Part shown: positions 58,801 to 64,000 of the stretch, one piece after another
Layout of the letters: each line of letters opens with the position of its first letter
How positions within the stretch are numbered: position 1 is the first letter of the stretch
Assembly (NCBI GenBank): GCA_047495785.1
Contig: JBLDXI010000026.1
Span: forward strand, 868,001-932,000
Length of the DNA: 64,000 nt
Direction: 5' to 3'
Source of the DNA: Lepidodermella squamata
Taxonomy: Eukaryota; Gastrotricha
Program-made: the position numbers and the translations under genes
The notes under the pieces: model-generated
Databases searched by the model: none
What the model was told of the DNA's origin: nothing
What the model saw: only the letters and a program-made list of their open reading frames with translations

Positions 58801-59425
58801 TAAAAAAAAATGAATTATTCAATTTCAGATTCGGTGATTAGAGTAGTTCAAGTATGAAATATGGTCACGAACCATGATTTCGGTTGTTTTTTCACAGCCA
58901 GGACTTCCCGGCCGGCAAGTAGCCGCATAACTAGTAAATCTGTAGCACATTCGAGCAGTCTGCGAATAAAAATCAATACTTATTATTCATAATATAATTA
59001 AAACATTTGAATAAAAAGAAAATGATTAAAAATCTCACCGCTTTCATGCAGGCACTTTGATCAGACACACTGATTCCAAGCTGAGAAAAAATTCAGAATA
59101 TTTAATAGCCGCATTCACAATAGGGGTGCAAAGCTGACATCTTAAATGCTGGGTTCCAGCCTAAAAACCCTAAAAATAACCCCGTAATATTTTGAAAAAT
59201 TTGGTGCCAGGATGCCTTAATTTAGGGATTCAGATAATTAAACCCACGTTCAAAATTAGAATTATGACTCACTTGATACTCGCGTAGTCGTTGACAGCCA
59301 TTAGGCAATTCGCGGCAATCTGTGAATTTGTCATCGAATTGCGAGAAGCAGCGAACCCACTCGCCACATCGCACCACATCAGCGACTGCTAACAACGCGG
59401 CAAATATGGTAAATGGCAATTTCAT
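55838..59425 (-). CDS. Secreted protein with cysteine modules and two C-type lectin domains
   Basis: Exons: 59425-59273, 59080-59039, 58959 to about 58869, about 58626-58583, 58519-58436, 58383-58323, 58261-58104, 58019-57951, 57897-57576, 56358-56282, 56227-55972, 55920-55838, about 479 residues. Signal peptide MKLPFTIFAALLAVADVVRC. Residues about 20-230 are four cysteine modules of the form C-F-x7-8-C-x6-7-C then a later Cys (RCFSQFDDKFTDC, MCYRFTSYAATC, ACFDATNKFVTC, RCFDTATRKFTGC). Then lectin domain a (GGRLASFSSQADLD, WEDGS, GPGKGC) and lectin domain b (HWVSGVPFNNSQFDFQDAP, YAVCEKL). No EPN/QPD triplet, so calcium-dependent sugar binding is doubtful. The exon 3/4 join is provisional: only the acceptor at 58626 with donor at 58868 keeps frame. 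Confidence 0.72.
57225..57535. mobile_element. 311-bp MITE in an intron of the lectin gene
   Basis: CATTGTGAAACCACTCAAAA at the left and its near inverse ending GGTTCCGCAATG at the right. The arms run about 100 bp and share GATCGTTGCTATGACTCC and its complement. It lies about 40 bp downstream of the donor at 57575. Confidence 0.8.
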
Positions 59426-59690
59426 TACTGATTTTTAAAAAGTAATGATCGAAAATCTCGAATATCCTCAGAAATTTGTAAGCCGATATGGCTGATATTC
59501 GTGATTCGTGATGTTTAAATGATGTTTTGATTGTATTTTGATTGTTCTTTCCATATAGTTTACGCATTGAGAAAAACAATATCAAATACGTTATTTTTTA
59601 CAATCAGGTGTCAGCCGGCACGTGCTTGTTTTTTTGGCTGTTGTGTCCGAAGATAGAGAGAGAAAGTCGATATGGAATTAAATTGCTAAA

Positions 59691-60229
59691 TCGTTGGCAA
59701 CGCGGAAAAACAACACTTGTGGAGTACCGTAGTTAGTTTTATTAGAAGCCAGTACTGGGTATAGAAAACGGCATTTTTTTCTCATACCGTAATTTCGTGC
59801 GCCGCTGTACTTGTATTAGTCGAAACGGTTACTGTGTATGTCATTAGCGACGGTGTTCACAGCACGGCTGCGTACTCCCATTGGAAACGCCATCGATGGT
59901 AACGTTTGATGAGTAAAAAACGACTGTTTTGATAGGCCGTCAATATTTTATAGTCAAACATGTTCGGAAAATGTTTCACGCACTCATCGCAACTCTCAAC
60001 ACTGTCAGCAATAAGAAAGCGGGCTTTTCTAGCTGTTTACTACGAATATAACTTTGCATTTCATCAAGGCTTCAAGTCCGCGATGGGGTAACCGTTTCGA
60101 CTAATACAAGTACAGCGGCGCACGAAATTACGGTATGAGAAAAAAATGCCGTTTTCTATACCCAGTACTGGCTTCTAATAAAACTACCTACGGTACTCCA
60201 CAAGTGTTGTTTTTCCGCGTTGCCAACGA
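59691..60229. mobile_element. 539-bp foldback element with near-identical 142-bp arms
   Basis: The left arm 59691-59832 (TCGTTGGCAACGCGG ... GTCGAAACGGTTAC) and the right arm 60088-60229 are inverse copies that differ at only a few places, so insertion is recent. The 255-bp centre is unique. It lies about 265 bp upstream of the lectin-gene ATG. Confidence 0.9.
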
Positions 60230-61713
60230 AATGGGACTGCGAAATAACAGCGTGGAGCAATTTTGAAATGGCATATAATTGAGCTCATAGAAATAGTACC
60301 CAGATCAGAAACCTGAATTGGGTAGAGAGTCCCTCTTTAATTTCGGCCACTACCTTATCACCCAATAATTTTATTTATTTAAGAGCCATTCATCCGTTTT
60401 TAGAAAAAAATTGGAAAGCTCAGCTGTAAAAAGACAATGGATTAGTTAGGGTTTGATCAAACTGTACACAAGATTATGGATTACAATATAATTACTGTAT
60501 ATTACAAGATCCTCTGTTCGAGAGATCACTTTTGGATTCGAATCCAAAAGTGCGTAACTTGAGGTATTATCTTACCTAGATGATGTGGCCGAAGTTAAAA
60601 GGTGCCCGGTTACCTAATTAGGTCGGTAGTCTGAGTGGCTCACAAATCAGGCATTCATAAAGGTGAAATCGTCTGGCTTAGCAGAAGCCGGCATTTGGTA
60701 GCCCCAGAAATCCTCTCTAATTCTGTATTTGCCGAATACTTTTTAACATTTCACCTGGCTGCAAAGTAGTAGGAAAAACCCGAAAAGGTGACCGAATTTA
60801 GGGCGGGATGCTCTAATGCAGCACAGAATTCAATTTTTTGAAAAGATGCAAGCTGGTTCGAGCTGGTTCGAGGATCAAGCGACAATTCCCTCGAATATGC
60901 TTTTTCGAGTTTCTAGTCTTCACTAGAGTGTCAATTTTTTCGTTATTATGCCTAACTGATATAGATCTTCATATTACGCCTATTTCGCGCTATAATCGGT
61001 CAGTTTACTAATTAGGTACTTCATCCTACAGAGCCGATATCGATTCCTATTATCGATTTTATAAATCAGGGGTTTTTCCGATATAAGCCGTCGTGGAACC
61101 AAACATCAATAATTTCTCTACGTAGCCTAGGGCACCATGTGGCTAAGATAAAAAAATGAGACATTGGTCGGATGAAAACAGTTTTCCCCACACGCTGTAT
61201 CGTTCGCAATACGGTGTGCTTTACTTTTTATATCCGAACTGGGTCTTCGCTGAGATGGTTTTTTGTAGACTGAAATGTTCTCGAAGCTGACAATTGAAAT
61301 TGTGAATATGTTCGTAGAATTTTTACAAAGGCCAGTTCTGATTATTCAGCAATTTTTAACTATCACATTAGTCACCCTTTAAAGGTTTTTTGTCGTGAAC
61401 CCGCATGGAAAAACTCCTTGCAACTCTTGAATGCTAAGAAAAATGTATCTTTTTAGCTCGATGTCTTCTAAATGCTCAAAAATGTATTAATTATTATTTT
61501 ATTGCTTCATCATTCTTCACAAATCAATGCGAAGAAAAAATATTTCACATTTTGAAGTTAAGAAAAAAGAAATTTCGCGAATAGATCACTGTTTTGAGTG
61601 GCTTTGAGGGAAAACATAGAGAAAACACTTGTTAATGAGTTCAAAATTGTTAGAAAGTGAGTGTCACAGGTCAAAAAGAGTGAGACGATTCTGTTTTTGG
61701 TCGCTCTATTGTA
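60230..61713. other. Intergenic, dispersed repeat
   Basis: Contains at about 60890-61075 the inverse of the repeat at 13085-13260. The stretch just below 61713 resembles the 3' flank of the lectin gene near 55730-55830, showing that the duplication extends past the stop codon. Confidence 0.55.
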
Positions 61714-63890
61714 TCATCCTTGTAGCTTCTCGCAAACAGCGTAACGAAAGATGCCGCAGGAGCTGCGGTAAATCTTGCCATCACGTAAATAGGCACCTGT
61801 AATTTGAAAAAAGTGATCAAAAGTTGGCATCGTATTTTTACGCCTCACAGTGAATTTTGGTGTCAGGAGCATCTTGAAAATCGAACTGCGAGTTGTTGAA
61901 CGGCACGCCTGATAACCAGTGATAGGCGGACACGTCTCTACGTTTTCCACCGGTATAGAATTGAAGGTAATAAGAGCCCGGAGGTGGCAGGTACGCAAGA
62001 GACGCGTTATATGTTGCCTGGTCCGCGATTTTAATCAGCGATTTAGCGAAGCCTTGGCAAGCATCAGCCGCTGCCTGTCTGTCACTATCAACTGTGGTCA
62101 GCTGTAGGCCTGATGACTGAAAAAGTAATAAAGCAGAATACTTATATATTAATCTAAATTATATACAAACCTGGCTATCAGCGCATAGACCTTTGATCGG
62201 AAGTGAACACGAATCGACGAGCAATCCAAATGCCGTTGGCAAATACCTACGCAAAACAATCATTTGATTTGATCCTTTTCTGAGCAACGATTACAATTTT
62301 GACAACAAAACAAAATCAATTCAGGTGAATTCTTTGCTAATTTTTATTTTAACACCGTTAGAATTCCCATGTTCTGGGCTTAATTTTTTTCATAATTTTT
62401 TTCCTCGATTCAGGTCATTCACCTGAGAAAAAAGGCTCGAAACTAAGGTGCATTTTTGACAACTCGTTTTTAACTTGACCATCAAGCATCAACCGTGATT
62501 CATCGGGTAGTGCGTGGTGAAGACTGCGATATTTTATTTGATTATTGACATTTGACGCTGTTTTCAGGATATTGCTTTGAAATTTCACCAAAAATAAACG
62601 AATTTGGGAAAAAAATTATAGACTTATCTACATGAGACAGCGTCATCGAAGTACAATTTAAAAATCGATTAGGGAGTCTTTCAAGGTAGTTTTTTGAGTT
62701 GTCAAAATTGAGCTTGCTTTGTAAATTGTACTGACAAGTTTTCAAAATTGCACCTCCAAAATCGCTACTTTGCAATTAATTTTCCTTCAACTGGGTCTTT
62801 AAAATTTACTGCTATCACCTCAATAATTACCAGCTAAACGCCAGCTTCATTTTGGTAAGCAAAATTCTACCTAAAACCGCCCAGGTGAAGAGATCCTGAT
62901 GGGTGAATTTAGGGATTTCGAGGGTTCGATTCCGAAAATCAGCAATCAATAATGCAATCGAATTCGGGAAAATGAAATCGATACTCTTATTCTGTAGGAG
63001 CCAAGGGATTTTTACGATATTTTCCCAGAATTTTAGGTAGGCAACCGTAGGTAGCCCATCAAGTAGAAAAAATATCAAACTTGAAGAGCATCGTGCCCTA
63101 AATTCGGCCTATTTTTAGGTTATTCCTACTTTGCCAGCCAGGTGAATTTTTGAAAATATTCGCGCCAAACACAGAACTATAGAGGAGTTCTTGGGCTATC
63201 GAATGCCGTTTTCCGCAAGTCCGAAGTCCGATTTTACCTTGATTTGTGGCTACTCCTGTAGGCACCTTGACTCCTGGGCGGAATTAACCTAATTTTGGCC
63301 ACCTCATACATTTACGCTAATACCTTCAGTTTGATACCGTTATATTCGTCTCGGCAAGCCGAGTGTGGAAAATGCCTTTGTGGCTTTACCAGTGAGCTTT
63401 TCCTTGATGACGCGACGTTAAATTCACATGCGCTACTTACATTCACCAGGGCCTGCCATGCCCAACGCGCTGTGCCAAAACGGTATACTTAGATCGATGA
63501 GACTGCCATCCTCCCATGTGAAATCAGCGAATAGACCGATAAATGGATAATATAACCCGACTTGATTTTTGACCGCGTTCCACGCCGCATCGAGATCAGC
63601 CTGTGATGAAAATGTCGCCAGTCGCCCGCCGTCCGTTTTACACTGCTTCCAATGATCATAGAAAAAGCCAATGGGGCCATAGGGTAGCATGGAGAGAAAA
63701 TAAGGACTCAAGTCAGCTAGGCAGCTCGCGTAATTTACAGCAAATTTCGTTGAGTTCGAAAACATGTTAACCTTTTACGGAAGAAAATATGATTTTAGAC
63801 GTATTAGATTGTTGCTTTTACCTGAGTTGAGACACTCGGGCAGATGTTGTAGCACTTTTTGCCATTCTGAGTATTGCACTGAACTGCAAT
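61714..63890 (-). pseudogene. Tandem copy of the lectin gene, frameshifted, 5' exons beyond window
   Basis: Exons matching the 55838-59425 gene: 63890-63823, 63771-63441, 62246-62171, 62116-61849, 61796-61714. Domain a (GGRLATFSSQADLD, WEDGS, GPGEC) and domain b (YHWLSGVPFNNSQFDFQDAP, YAVCEKLQG) are well preserved. Two one-base deletions break frame: TGCC at 63840 where the other copy has TGTCC, giving a 68-nt instead of 69-nt exon and an early stop, and a 76-nt instead of 77-nt exon at 62246. Alternatively the distal part may be a separate small gene: an ATG at 62263 (MIVLRRYLPTAFGLLV) reads through into domain b in frame, 147 residues with a possible signal peptide. Confidence 0.65.
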
Positions 63891-64000
63891 CTAAAAATTA
63901 CCGAGAAAATATTAGTATATCTTGCACTTTTACTAAAGTTCCGTTTAGTATAAAAATATCTCAATTTTTGAGGAATTTACTCAAGTAAAAATTCAATTTG

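Overview
The window is metazoan nuclear DNA. Almost every gene is split by short introns (about 45-90 bp) with GT-AG borders, products are secreted or membrane proteins typical of animals, and intergenic DNA is AT-rich and full of small inverted-repeat DNA transposons. The mix of families (C-type lectins, peptide-receptor-like GPCRs, Cys-loop channels, nuclear-receptor-like factors, M13 peptidases) and the gene compactness suggest a small invertebrate, most simply a nematode or another small ecdysozoan. I cannot fix the phylum from sequence alone. All multi-exon models below were assembled by hand from reading phase and splice signals.

Layout. 0-10 kb (- strand): a two-gene unit (GPCR plus intronless Cys-loop channel) present twice in tandem. 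Both genes of the left copy are damaged, both of the right copy look intact. 10-18 kb (+ strand): three more GPCR paralogues, the third with an in-frame TGA. 19.4-25.7 kb (- strand): one large secreted mosaic protein (apple/PAN, C-type lectin, kringle, C-type lectin) whose two long introns each hold a different DNA transposon. 27.3 kb: an Smr-domain gene. 31.8 kb: a sixth GPCR. 34.4-40 kb (+ strand): two nuclear-receptor-like genes with an aberrant second zinc finger. 42-44 kb (- strand): a RING-ankyrin protein. 45.9-48.4 kb (- strand): a complete M13 (neprilysin-like) peptidase. 50.5 kb: a tiny P-loop gene. 51.7-54.2 kb (- strand): a GC-rich secreted chitin-binding/LamG protein. 55.8-59.4 kb (- strand): a secreted protein with cysteine modules and two C-type lectin domains, followed at 61.7-63.9 kb by a tandem copy with two frameshifts.

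How it fits together. Three tandem families (GPCR/channel unit, GPCR row, lectin pair) each contain at least one broken member, so the window shows recent gene birth and decay. At least nine distinct inverted-repeat elements are visible: one sits a few bases upstream of a start codon and several lie in introns. The receptors and channels suggest chemosensory or peptide signalling, and the lectins, peptidase and chitin-binding protein suggest secreted or surface functions; these roles are inferred from family only.
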